Shown here: positions 51,679 through 59,804 of the stretch, one piece after another
Layout: every line of letters starts with the position of its first letter
How positions within the stretch are numbered: the first letter of the stretch is position 1
Assembly (NCBI RefSeq): GCF_006125015.1
Contig: NZ_SZZN01000001.1
Span: forward strand, 2,852,001-2,916,000
Length of the DNA stretch: 64,000 nt
Source of the DNA: Roseovarius arcticus
Lineage (GTDB): Bacteria; Pseudomonadota; Alphaproteobacteria; Rhodobacterales; Rhodobacteraceae
Direction of reading: 5' to 3'
Notes under the pieces: model-generated
What the model was told of the DNA's origin: nothing
The model's database searches: none
What the model saw: the letters and a program-made list of their open reading frames with translations, nothing else
Program-made: the position numbers and the translations under genes

Positions 51679-53628
51679 ATGAAACCCATCCCCCTTCTCA
51701 AGACGGCCGTATTGGCCGCCGCCCTCGCCCTATCTGGCGGCATGACACTGGCAGGCACCTACAATGTCAGCGTCGACAGGATCCGCATCGATGCCGGCGA
51801 GTTCAAGAAAACCGGCATCGGCTATAACGGCAGCCAGAGCCCGACCGTCCTGCGCTTTAAGGAAGGCGAGCAGGTCACGATCAACGTCAAGAATAACCTG
51901 CGAGAAAGCACATCAATACACTGGCACGGGTTGATCGTACCGTTCCGGCAGGACGGCGTTCCCGGCATCAGTTTCAACGGGATTAAACCGGGCACGACAT
52001 TCACCTACCAGTTCCCAATCAAGCAGGCCGGGACGTACTGGTTCCACAGCCATACCGGCTTCCAAGAGCCGGACGGAGCCTTCGGCGCAATAGTGATTGA
52101 GCCGAAGGGCGGCGAGACGGTCCGCGTCCAGCGAGATTATGTCGTGCAACTGACCGACAAGCATCCGCACAACGGCAGCCGGGTTTTCCGCAATCTGAAA
52201 ATGTCGGCAGACTACTACAATCGCGCGCAGCGCACGCTGGAGGATCTGGTGCGCGACTCGCGCGAGGATGGCTTCAAGCAGGCGCTTCAAAATCGGGCGA
52301 TGTGGGGCAAAATGCGCATGATGCCGACCGATATCGAGGACGTGCAGGGCTTCGCGCCCCTCATCAACGGAATGGGCACGCAGCAGAACTGGACTGGCAT
52401 TTTTAAGCCGAGCGAAAAAGTGCGCCTGCGTCTGATTAACTCGTCGGCGATGACCTATTTCGATGTCCGGATACCTGGTCTGAAAATGACAGTTGTTCAA
52501 GCCGACGGGAACGACGTCAAACCGGTAGCGGTGGACGAGCTGCGTATCTCGGTGGCGGAAACTTATGACGTGATCCTGCAGCCGCGCGAGGCCAAGGCAT
52601 ACGGCATCATCGCCGAATCCATGGGCCGCACGGCGATGGTTCGCGGATCGCTGTCGCCCACTCAGGGCTACGCCGGTCTCGTTCCGCGGATGCGCCCGCA
52701 ACCGCTGCTGACCATGGCCGACATGGGCGGCATGATGGACGGTATGGACATGGGAGGAATGGACATGGGTGGCATGGATCACAGCGCCATGACGATGTCA
52801 TCGCAGAGCAGCACTATGCCCGAAGACATGGATCACAGCAAAATGGACATGTCCGGCGATATGGAAGGCATGGACCATAGCAAGATGGACATGTCCGGTG
52901 ATACGAAGGCCGTGGACCACAGCAAGATGGACATTTCCGGCGATACGAAGGCCGTGGACCATAGCAAGATGGACATGTCAGGCGATACGAAGGCCGTGGA
53001 CCACAGCAAGATGGACATGTCTGGCAGCGCTAAGGCCGTGGACCATAGTAAAATGGACATGTCTCGCAGCATGAAGGGCATGGATCATAGCAAGATGGAC
53101 ATGTCAGGTGGCATGGCAGGCATGAATCACAGCGCCCGCGACAGCAAGATCGGCGAATTCTACGCACCGGGCAGCGGGCTGATCCCGAGCGCGGCAAACG
53201 GTGGCAAGTTCCTGTCCTACAACGATCTGAAGGCAGCCCGGCCGCTTTATCGCGATCGCCCGGCGACCCGTACGATTGAGCTGCGTCTGACAGGCAACAT
53301 GGAGCGCTATATCTGGTCCATCAACGGCGTGAAGATGGATGATGCCGCACCGATCCGTCTGAAATATGGCGAGCGTGTCCGCTTCAAATTCATCAACGAG
53401 ACGATGATGTCGCACCCGATGCACCTGCACGGCATGTGGTCGATCCTAGACACCGGCAAAGGCAAATGGGATCCGATCAAGCACACGGTCAGCATTGCGC
53501 CCGGCACCACCGTTTATACCGAAACCGAGGTCGATGCGACGGGCCAATGGGCCTTCCACTGCCACCTGTCCTACCACGCCGAAGCGGGCATGTTCCGCAA
53601 GGTGATCGTCGAAGGCGGTCCGGCATGA
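51679..53628 (+). CDS. copA: Copper resistance protein CopA (multicopper oxidase)
   Basis: Periplasmic multicopper oxidase that oxidises Cu(I) and binds copper. The 649-residue protein has three cupredoxin domains. All four copper-ligand motifs are visible: HWHGLIVPF near residue 79, WFHSHTGFQEPDG near 121, HPMHLHGMWS near 579 and WAFHCHLSYHAEAGMF near 627. Residues about 350-485 are a Met/His-rich insert, including seven 14-residue repeats. The signal MKPIPLLKTAVLAAALALSG lacks the twin-arginine motif usual in CopA. ATG at 51679 follows GGACCGGAG. The stop overlaps the copB start (ATGA). Confidence 0.94.
   Translation: MKPIPLLKTAVLAAALALSGGMTLAGTYNVSVDRIRIDAGEFKKTGIGYNGSQSPTVLRFKEGEQVTINVKNNLRESTSIHWHGLIVPFRQDGVPGISFNGIKPGTTFTYQFPIKQAGTYWFHSHTGFQEPDGAFGAIVIEPKGGETVRVQRDYVVQLTDKHPHNGSRVFRNLKMSADYYNRAQRTLEDLVRDSREDGFKQALQNRAMWGKMRMMPTDIEDVQGFAPLINGMGTQQNWTGIFKPSEKVRLRLINSSAMTYFDVRIPGLKMTVVQADGNDVKPVAVDELRISVAETYDVILQPREAKAYGIIAESMGRTAMVRGSLSPTQGYAGLVPRMRPQPLLTMADMGGMMDGMDMGGMDMGGMDHSAMTMSSQSSTMPEDMDHSKMDMSGDMEGMDHSKMDMSGDTKAVDHSKMDISGDTKAVDHSKMDMSGDTKAVDHSKMDMSGSAKAVDHSKMDMSRSMKGMDHSKMDMSGGMAGMNHSARDSKIGEFYAPGSGLIPSAANGGKFLSYNDLKAARPLYRDRPATRTIELRLTGNMERYIWSINGVKMDDAAPIRLKYGERVRFKFINETMMSHPMHLHGMWSILDTGKGKWDPIKHTVSIAPGTTVYTETEVDATGQWAFHCHLSYHAEAGMFRKVIVEGGPA
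52828..53121 (+). repeat. Seven tandem 42-bp units inside copA
   Basis: Seven 42-bp copies encode MDHSKMDMSGDMEG-type units (variants start MDH or VDH; endings GDTKA, GSAKA, RSMKG, GGMAG), followed by a partial eighth unit MNHSARDS from 53122. Each supplies His and two to three Met residues. High similarity between copies suggests recent expansion by slippage or recombination. Confidence 0.92.
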
Positions 53629-54362
53629 ACGGCGTTATCAAAACAAGGGTTGAACCGATGAAAATGATTTACCTGCCCGCAGTGGCAGCGACGCTGGCGT
53701 CCATAATCGGCGCGCCAGCAGCGGCCGAGCCTATCATCTGGGGCTTTCAGGCCGAGCAGCTGGAATACCGTTTCATGGACGGCGAAGACGCCTTCGTGTG
53801 GGATTTCGACGCGCTCGCCGGGTCTGATGAGTTGCGCTTCGTCTGGCGCAGCGAGGGCGAGATTGGCGAATCCTCGGGCGACTTTGAGGGGCTGGAGAAC
53901 CAGCTACGTCTGCAAATGCCGATTTCGACCTTCTTTGACTCGGTCGTCGGTATTCAGGCAAGCACACCGGACGGGGCCCCCGACAGGTACAACGCCGTCT
54001 TTGGCGTCAAGGGGCTGGCGCCGCAGTGGTTTGAAATCGACGCTGATCTTTATGTGTCGGACCATCCGTTCTTTCGCTTCGAGGCCGAGTATGAGGCGCT
54101 GCTGACGAACCGGCTGATCCTGACGCCCAGCATCGAGATGAACATGCCGCTGAAGGACGATGCCGCCAGAAATCAAGCGGCGGGCGGGCCGACATTCGAG
54201 ATTGGCGCGCGCATCAGCTATGATCTGATCGACCGCGCCGTATCGCCCTATATCGGCGTCAATTACGAGCGGGCCTTCGGCGGCACGTCCGACATGCTGC
54301 GCGCGGCGGGCGAGGACAAGGATGCGTTTTCCATCGTTGTCGGCACGCGCATCATGTTCTGA
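53625..54362 (+). CDS. copB: Copper resistance protein CopB (outer membrane)
   Basis: A 245-residue exported beta-barrel-type protein (234 residues if translation starts at ATG 53658). Signal peptide MKMIYLPAVAATLASIIGAPAAA. The family pattern is IIWGFQAEQLEYRF, DFDALAGSDELRFVWRSEGE, a series of alternating beta strands (PQWFEIDADLYVSDHPFFRF, LILTPSIEMN), and the C-terminal GARISYDLIDRAVSPYIGVNYE with FSIVVGTRIMF, typical of outer-membrane strands. The long N-terminal Met/His domain of some CopB proteins is absent. Operonic with copA (ATGA overlap). Confidence 0.88.
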   Translation: MNGVIKTRVEPMKMIYLPAVAATLASIIGAPAAAEPIIWGFQAEQLEYRFMDGEDAFVWDFDALAGSDELRFVWRSEGEIGESSGDFEGLENQLRLQMPISTFFDSVVGIQASTPDGAPDRYNAVFGVKGLAPQWFEIDADLYVSDHPFFRFEAEYEALLTNRLILTPSIEMNMPLKDDAARNQAAGGPTFEIGARISYDLIDRAVSPYIGVNYERAFGGTSDMLRAAGEDKDAFSIVVGTRIMF

Positions 54363-54380
54363 CGAACGCTGTAAAAAAAG

Positions 54381-54420
54381 AATGCTCCCCGCAGGTCGCT
54401 TGCCTGCGGGGGGGGGCATT
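54381..54420. terminator. Shared hairpin between copB and the histidine kinase gene
   Basis: AATGCTCCCCGCAGG pairs with CCTGCGGGG...GCATT around a short loop. A run of seven A at 54373-54379 gives the U-run for minus-strand transcripts, so it terminates the kinase operon well and may also slow the plus-strand cop transcript. A run of nine G lies within the stem. Confidence 0.82.
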
Positions 54421-54428
54421 GGGGCCGG

Positions 54429-55820
54429 TTAACTCTGGTCCGCACCCTTTCGCGGCAGGATGAGCGCCGCCATCAGCCCGCCCTCTGGCCGGTTCTCCAG
54501 ACGAACATCGCCGCCATGGGCGCGGGCAATCGTTCGGGCGATTGATAGGCCCAGTCCTGTCCCGCCCGTATTGCGAGAGCGTGATTTCTCAAGCCGAAAG
54601 AAAGGCTCAAAGACGCGCTCCAGATCCGCTTCGGGAACGCCCGAGCCGTTATCGACTATTTCGATAGCGATAGTTTCTGCAACGTCCGTAACAGACACCG
54701 TGGCACCGCCCCCATATCGCTGTGCGTTCTCGATGAGATTCCGCAAGGCGCGGCGGATTGCGTTCGGACGCATCCGGACATTTACTTGGTCGATCTCGCC
54801 GACCTCAAAACCATCATGCATGTCCTGCTGAAGCCTCTTCAGAAAGTCGCGCATTTCAACAGTCTGCGCTTCTTCCGAGGTGGCCATGCCGTGCGCGAAT
54901 GCCAGGGTGGATTCGACCATAACCTGCATCTCTTCGATGGACGAAATCATGCTGATCCGAATGTCCTCCTCATCGACGATTTCGGCATGCACACGTAGCG
55001 CCGTCAGCGGCGAGCGCAGATCATGTCCCAGCGCCGCCAGCACTCTGGTGCGGTCTGCAATGTGGCGGGTCAGGCGGCCTTGCATGTCGTTAAAGGCGAC
55101 CGTCAGATCGCGCACCTCGCGCGGACCCGTTGCGGGCAAGGCGCCCGGCGTCTCGCCTCTGCCAAAGCTTTCGGCTGCCGATGCCACACGCCTCAGCGGG
55201 CCAGTAAGACGACTCAGAAGAAACCATACCGCGCCGATCAGCAGCAAAGCGGCGGTGATGCCAAAACTGAGGGTCGAGATGACCGGCCATTGCAGCGGAG
55301 GTCGATTGAACCGCGTATCGACATTCAGCCACCGCCCATCCTGCAATCCAACCGACACGCTCATTTCCAGCGACGACAGCCCGCCTTGCATCATTTGTAG
55401 ATGCAGATTGCTGGCATCCGCGTTGATATGGGACATTGGCATCAACGTGCCGTCAGCCTCGTGCAGTTCGACCCGGATCGGGCGGTCATCGCCTGGCCCC
55501 AGAAGCGTGCGCATACGCGCCTCGACGCTGCCGCCATCTACATGATTCAGATGATCAACAGTCGGCGTGGATGTCACGTCGAACCGCACCAACGGCGAGT
55601 CAGCGGCGCGCAGGATCGAGGCCTGTAATTCCGGCGGTGCTTCCTCGATCAGGCGGGCGACGTTCGCGGCCCGCCCCGCCGCCTCAGCCCCCAGTGCCGC
55701 GCGAACCGCAAGCCCGCGTTCGTCCACGAAAAGCCACAGGCTGATCGCTTGTGCCAGCATCAAAGAGCCGATGATCAGCAGCACCAATTGGCCCTGTAAG
55801 CTGCTCAAAAATCTGCGCAT
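54429..55820 (-). CDS. Sensor histidine kinase, probably copper-responsive
   Basis: A 463-residue membrane kinase. It has a first helix LVLLIIGSLMLAQAISLWLFV, a periplasmic domain of about 130 residues without many metal-ligand residues but with MSHINADASNLHLQMMQGG, and a second helix STLSFGITAALLLIGAVWFLL. HAMP follows, then the HisKA phospho-acceptor His in LGHDLRSPLTALR near residue 267, and the ATPase with NLIENAQRYG, DNGSGVPEADL and GTGLGLSIARTI. Gene order kinase after regulator, with a one-base overlap. Position beside copAB suggests a CopRS/CusRS-like role (inference). Confidence 0.88.
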   Translation of the reverse strand: MRRFLSSLQGQLVLLIIGSLMLAQAISLWLFVDERGLAVRAALGAEAAGRAANVARLIEEAPPELQASILRAADSPLVRFDVTSTPTVDHLNHVDGGSVEARMRTLLGPGDDRPIRVELHEADGTLMPMSHINADASNLHLQMMQGGLSSLEMSVSVGLQDGRWLNVDTRFNRPPLQWPVISTLSFGITAALLLIGAVWFLLSRLTGPLRRVASAAESFGRGETPGALPATGPREVRDLTVAFNDMQGRLTRHIADRTRVLAALGHDLRSPLTALRVHAEIVDEEDIRISMISSIEEMQVMVESTLAFAHGMATSEEAQTVEMRDFLKRLQQDMHDGFEVGEIDQVNVRMRPNAIRRALRNLIENAQRYGGGATVSVTDVAETIAIEIVDNGSGVPEADLERVFEPFFRLEKSRSRNTGGTGLGLSIARTIARAHGGDVRLENRPEGGLMAALILPRKGADQS

Positions 55821-56542
55821 CAGCCTGCATCCTCGACATCAGTAGACAGGCAATACCCCCCGCCCCGCACGGTCGTGATCAGCTTAGGGCGCATGGGGTC
55901 CTTTTCGACGCTGCGTCGCAGCCTGCTGACTTGATTGTCGATCGTCCGGTCAAACAGCCCGGGCGTTCGCCCAGCAGTTAGATCAAGAAGCTGCTCACGC
56001 GTTAGAACGAGGCGCGGCCGCTCCAGAAGGACTGTCAGAAGCTTAAACTCAGAGACAGAGAGTTGCGACTCGGCGCCCTCATCACTTGTCAACACGCGCG
56101 TGTCGGTATCCAACGTCTGATGCCCGAATCTGACCCGCGTTCCGGTGAATGTACCGCCAAACACCTCGGGCCGGGACGAACGTCTGATGATAGCCTTTAC
56201 GCGCGCCAGTAATTCGCGTGGATTAAAGGGCTTGGCCAGATAGTCGTCGGCGCCGACTTCCAGGCCGACAATGCGGTCCATCTCTTCGCCAAGGGCCGTG
56301 AGCATTAAAATAGGTATTGAACCATTTGAGGACAGACGCCGGCACACCGAAAGCCCGTCTTCGCCCGGCATCATGACATCCAGCACGATCAGATCAAACC
56401 GGCTCTTCGCCAATTCTGCATCCATTTCAGCCGCATTTTCGGCCTTCGTAACCCGCATCCCGTTCTTCACCAAATAGCGAGAGACCGCATTTCGAATTTC
56501 AAGGCTGTCGTCGACAATAAGGATATGATGCACATCAGCCAT
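55820..56542 (-). CDS. OmpR-family response regulator
   Basis: A 240-residue regulator. Receiver domain with the acidic pocket (LIVDDSLEIRNAVSRYL), phospho-acceptor Asp in DLIVLDVMMPGEDG near residue 54 and the conserved Lys in AKPFNPRELLARVK. The winged-helix domain follows, with LTREQLLDLTAGRTPGLFDR and DNQVSRLRRSVEKDP, then TTVRGGGYCLS. The stop codon overlaps the kinase start. Upstream, TGTAACGAAAC and GTAACAATCCATTAC are candidate binding sites shared with the divergent small-protein gene. Confidence 0.9.
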   Translation of the reverse strand: MADVHHILIVDDSLEIRNAVSRYLVKNGMRVTKAENAAEMDAELAKSRFDLIVLDVMMPGEDGLSVCRRLSSNGSIPILMLTALGEEMDRIVGLEVGADDYLAKPFNPRELLARVKAIIRRSSRPEVFGGTFTGTRVRFGHQTLDTDTRVLTSDEGAESQLSVSEFKLLTVLLERPRLVLTREQLLDLTAGRTPGLFDRTIDNQVSRLRRSVEKDPMRPKLITTVRGGGYCLSTDVEDAG

Positions 56543-56724
56543 GCAGCAAGATTATAGGTATTGAACCGGGATGTATCCGCTAATTGACTGAAAAATGTAA
56601 CGAAACGTATCATGGGGCCGCTAGGTAACAATCCATTACAAAGCCGCCCGCGCGGCCCATTGCGAACGGTTTTGCAATGCTCAAGTTGGGGTCATCGACA
56701 ACGAGAGCAGAAGGAATCTTCACA

Positions 56725-57024
56725 ATGAAAAGCAATATCATCCAAGCCTTGGCACTTATCGGCGCCATTTCCGCAGGCGGCGTCGCCCAGGCAGATAACG
56801 GCTTCAAAACAGGCCATCACCCATTTGTTGCATCGAGCGCCGGGACAAGTTCAGGCGTAATGACGAAAGGCAGCGTCGGGCACAACGGCGCCTTTATCGA
56901 CGGCAAGGTTCAACCTGACCGCGCTGACGCCCATTCCCAGAGCGTAACCAGGGGTGAGATGACCATGGGGCGCGATATGCAGTCCAATGGCCCGCTTCCG
57001 CCCGCAGCAGACGTGAACCGCTGA
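56725..57024 (+). CDS. Small secreted protein, possible target of the two-component system
   Basis: A 99-residue exported protein: signal peptide MKSNIIQALALIGAISAGGVAQA, then a low-complexity, Gly/Ser/His-containing mature part (DNGFKTGHHPFVASSAG, GSVGHNGAFIDG, RGEMTMGRDMQSNGPLPPA). No cysteine. No family is recognised, although the closing MQSNGPLPP-type tail is unusual. ATG at 56725; the frame from 56677 would add non-signal residues. It is divergent from the response regulator, 182 bp apart, and the region between holds two GTAAC-type repeats. Confidence 0.68.
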   Translation: MKSNIIQALALIGAISAGGVAQADNGFKTGHHPFVASSAGTSSGVMTKGSVGHNGAFIDGKVQPDRADAHSQSVTRGEMTMGRDMQSNGPLPPAADVNR

Positions 57025-57352
57025 TTACTCCGGCATTATTTTGCACGGCGGAATAACTTCCGCCGTGCATGCAGTCTAATTGCAAACCACCCAGCTACAG
57101 CCAAACCTCATTCCTCATCGGGCGTGCGAATTAAAGGACTCAGTTGAGATTTAAGGCAGCTAAAAATCAGCCGGTAATGGCGTTAACTTTCAAAAACGCC
57201 CTGTCGATGGCGGCTTCAACCGGACGTCGCGAAACGAAGCAGCCTTCGACCAATGCTCGACACCTGAAACGCTCAAGACGAGCAGAACCGTCAAAATTGG
57301 CCGCATCTCGAACAATGAGCCGGGAGGCTGAACAATCCAATTATAGTCCTAT
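57025..57352. other. Intergenic region with one doubtful short frame
   Basis: The only frame (57144-57356, TTG start after AAAGGA) would give 70 residues without family features. A hairpin CGGCGGAATAACTTCCGCCG at 57046-57065 is a candidate terminator for the upstream small-protein gene. Confidence 0.4.
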
Positions 57353-58510
57353 TTAATTGACTGTAGGGGCTGTTCCAGAACTTGCTTCACCGCTCGGACT
57401 CGTTGAACTTTTTGCAAGCGCTACACTGTCCCAAATCGCCTGAACAACGGACACCTTCATTTCGTGTGAGGTATGTTGGTCCACGATAACTTCAACATTG
57501 TCGTCATATACCTCTTTGGCTACAGATTTGAAATGACTTGCCGCTGGCTCCATAAAGCAGCATGGGTCCTGATCATTGAAAACGAAAAATAGTTTTCGCT
57601 TTGCGCCCGCATCTGCAGTTTGACTCGCCAGAAAGTAAAGCTGCCAATAGTCGACGTCAGAATATGTTGGGCTGGCCATTTCCTCGTAATCGCCAAAGAA
57701 CTTCTCGGTCGTACGATATATCATCGGCAAACTGCCAGCGTAGACGATCGCATAGTCGACCTGCGGGATCAATGTAGCCATCCAGGTTGTGTACCACCCT
57801 CCGCCGGACAGGCCCAAAAGCGACACTTCGTCATAGTTATCCATCACCGATTTGATCGTGTAGTAATGCGGCGAAAGAAACAGCGACAGTGCGTCTCTTT
57901 CTGGCATAGTATTGTCATGGTACAAAAAGAAGTTGCCGTGCCGGTGCGCTTCTCTCCAATTCAGACGCGTTTTCTGCCCTGGATACTTTCCCGATGGAAA
58001 CTCTACGGCGCCTGTGTTCAAGCCGATCCCCACCATTGACATAGATAAAAAATCGCAACCCGCCTCATTCGAGGAGTCCCGCAGAGCCTCGTGATATTTG
58101 AACCCAAATGGGTCCCCACCATGGCCCTGCATATAAACGCGGAGGCAGGATGCGCTCTCGGGCGCTTTGGATAGGATTGCTCTTGTGTTAATGCCGTATA
58201 GTTTTGCGCTAATCTCGGTCTGTCGATCGTCGATAGCTTCTGTAGATATTTTCACAAGGTCCTCGGGCAGGATAACACGCTCTTTCAGCCTATCACGTAC
58301 CGTTTCAAGGTTTTCGTTTAACTCAACCAACCCTTTTGAAATTTCGGCGGTATCTATGGTGAAATCTGCCATCCTGACTGGAGGGTGCGGGGCATACTTT
58401 CGGTAAAGGGACCGGAGAAACTCGTGCGGTGGAAGCTCCAAGTGGCGACCAATAAAACCAAAGCTGAACGATGCGACGCATAGCACGAAGCAAAATATAA
58501 TATATTTCAT
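57353..58510 (-). CDS. Secreted alpha/beta-hydrolase-like protein, probably acquired
   Basis: A 385-residue exported protein with signal MKYIIFCFVLCVASFSFGFIG. The catalytic domain shows LRVYMQGHGGDPFGF (oxyanion region), VSLLGLSGGGWYTTWMATL with a GxSGGGW nucleophile elbow near residue 245, and a likely acid/base pair in VFNDQDPCC and DQHTSHEM. This fits an esterase or peptidase-like hydrolase; I cannot name a substrate. The coding sequence is clearly richer in A+T than the flanking genes. ATG at 58510 has no strong ribosome-binding site; 58564 is an alternative. Its only close neighbours are long gene-free spacers. Confidence 0.72.
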   Translation of the reverse strand: MKYIIFCFVLCVASFSFGFIGRHLELPPHEFLRSLYRKYAPHPPVRMADFTIDTAEISKGLVELNENLETVRDRLKERVILPEDLVKISTEAIDDRQTEISAKLYGINTRAILSKAPESASCLRVYMQGHGGDPFGFKYHEALRDSSNEAGCDFLSMSMVGIGLNTGAVEFPSGKYPGQKTRLNWREAHRHGNFFLYHDNTMPERDALSLFLSPHYYTIKSVMDNYDEVSLLGLSGGGWYTTWMATLIPQVDYAIVYAGSLPMIYRTTEKFFGDYEEMASPTYSDVDYWQLYFLASQTADAGAKRKLFFVFNDQDPCCFMEPAASHFKSVAKEVYDDNVEVIVDQHTSHEMKVSVVQAIWDSVALAKSSTSPSGEASSGTAPTVN

Positions 58511-58564
58511 TTTTATCAAAAGTGATCCAGTTGGATTGGGCTCAACGACGAAACTCGGCCTCAA

Positions 58565-58988
58565 TTACACGCATAACTTGCACGAAAGTTTTCGATGTTG
58601 TCAATTCTGGTCTCGCAAGGCGCGCGTTTTTTCCAAAGTGAATGACTAATGTGCCTCATGAATGCTTTGCCTAGATGTTGCTGCAGAATTGAATTGGATT
58701 CTGTGCCTTTGGCCGGACATGGGGCCGTCACCTGTGTAGGATCTGACGTATAGGTTCTGCACGTTTGGCGTCACCTCTTATTGCAACGCGACTTCGGCAG
58801 CTTGCGTTACCACGTACGGAAAAGAGGGAAGACGGTGTGAGTCGTGCGCGTCGCAGTTGCCAAGCTTCGACTGGTGGTTTTCTGGCCATGCGCATGTCGC
58901 TACTGCATCATCGCCGGCAGCCAAAGTGACAGCTGAAGAAACGAGATCTGCACTGCAAGAACCACGAGATCGACGGCAATGAAGCAGT
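58565..58988. other. Long intergenic region
   Basis: No supported gene. A 79-codon minus frame (58778-59017) has Cys/His-rich composition but no start signal or family motif; it could be a decayed gene. Confidence 0.4.
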
Positions 58989-59804
58989 CTACCCATAAAA
59001 GGGCCACGGCCCGCCAAAGCGGCCTACGGGAATAACGTTCGACACAAGGCAAGGCTGCGGCGCATTATGCCATTGCCAGAGCGTGACACCTCCTGGCTCC
59101 ATAATCAGCGAATTCACCGACGTAGGCAGGTGGGACAGATGGACGGCATGGCAGGGCGCGGGCGCAATCTGGCACGTGACACGGCCGATCTGCGTGGTCA
59201 GCGTGCGGTGAACATGGCCTGAAATCATGCGCGCTGAGCCGGGATACGCCTCAAGCCGCGCCAGCAGGGCACCGCCGTTGCGCAGGTTATTGGTATCCAT
59301 CGCGATCACGCCAGAGTGCATCCATGGGTGGTGGGTCGCCACCACCACGGGCTGGCCGTTCGCAGCGGCAAGCGCGGCGTCCAAAAATGCAAATCCCTCG
59401 TCGCTGAGTATCCCATGATGTGAACCCTCAACCAGCGTATCGAGGCCGATTAGCATGAACTCACCAAAGTCGCGGCTCCACTGGATTGGGCCAACGTCAG
59501 GCATCCAAGCCTCATCCGCAAAGGCCGCGCGCATCGTGTCGCGCGCGTCATGGTTACCGGGAATAGCCATGTATGGCAGATCCAAATCCGCCATTGTCGC
59601 TTTTAGCCGTTCGTATTCGGCGCACGTGCCAAAGTCGGTCAGATCGCCGGTGATGATCGCACACTCCACTGGGTCCAGACGCGGCAGGACGCCGTTCACG
59701 GTGGCAATAGCCTCGCGCAGCGCGGCTGCGGTGTCAGACTTACCATAGGCCAGTTGCCCCTCGGGCACGATATGGGTGTCGGTGATCTGGATGAACGCGG
59801 GCAT
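58989..59804 (-). CDS. Metallophosphoesterase (cyclic nucleotide phosphodiesterase-like)
   Basis: A 271-residue cytosolic hydrolase of the calcineurin-like superfamily, closest in layout to 3',5'-cAMP phosphodiesterase CpdA. Metal-binding motifs appear in order: ITDTHIVPEG near residue 7, IITGDLTDFG near 50, IPGNHDARD near 81, VVATHHPWMHSG near 155, and the final GHVHRTL near 197. ATG at 59804 overlaps the ATPase stop by one base, so it is cotranscribed with the transport operon. Cleavage of an imported phosphodiester is a sensible guess; a cyclic nucleotide is the alternative. Confidence 0.88.
   Translation of the reverse strand: MPAFIQITDTHIVPEGQLAYGKSDTAAALREAIATVNGVLPRLDPVECAIITGDLTDFGTCAEYERLKATMADLDLPYMAIPGNHDARDTMRAAFADEAWMPDVGPIQWSRDFGEFMLIGLDTLVEGSHHGILSDEGFAFLDAALAAANGQPVVVATHHPWMHSGVIAMDTNNLRNGGALLARLEAYPGSARMISGHVHRTLTTQIGRVTCQIAPAPCHAVHLSHLPTSVNSLIMEPGGVTLWQWHNAPQPCLVSNVIPVGRFGGPWPFYG

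Noticed and set aside
52833..53081. A repetitive minus-strand frame (units MSILLWSTAFVSPD) opposite copA
   Set aside because: It is the antisense of the Met/His repeats; the plus frame is the real gene.
52828..53121. A CRISPR-like repeat array
   Set aside because: The repeats are contiguous, in frame and encode copper-binding peptide units; there are no spacers.
57144..57356. A 70-codon frame with a TTG start after AAAGGA
   Set aside because: No signal peptide or conserved pattern, and it overlaps the end of the convergent hydrolase gene; not strong enough to call.
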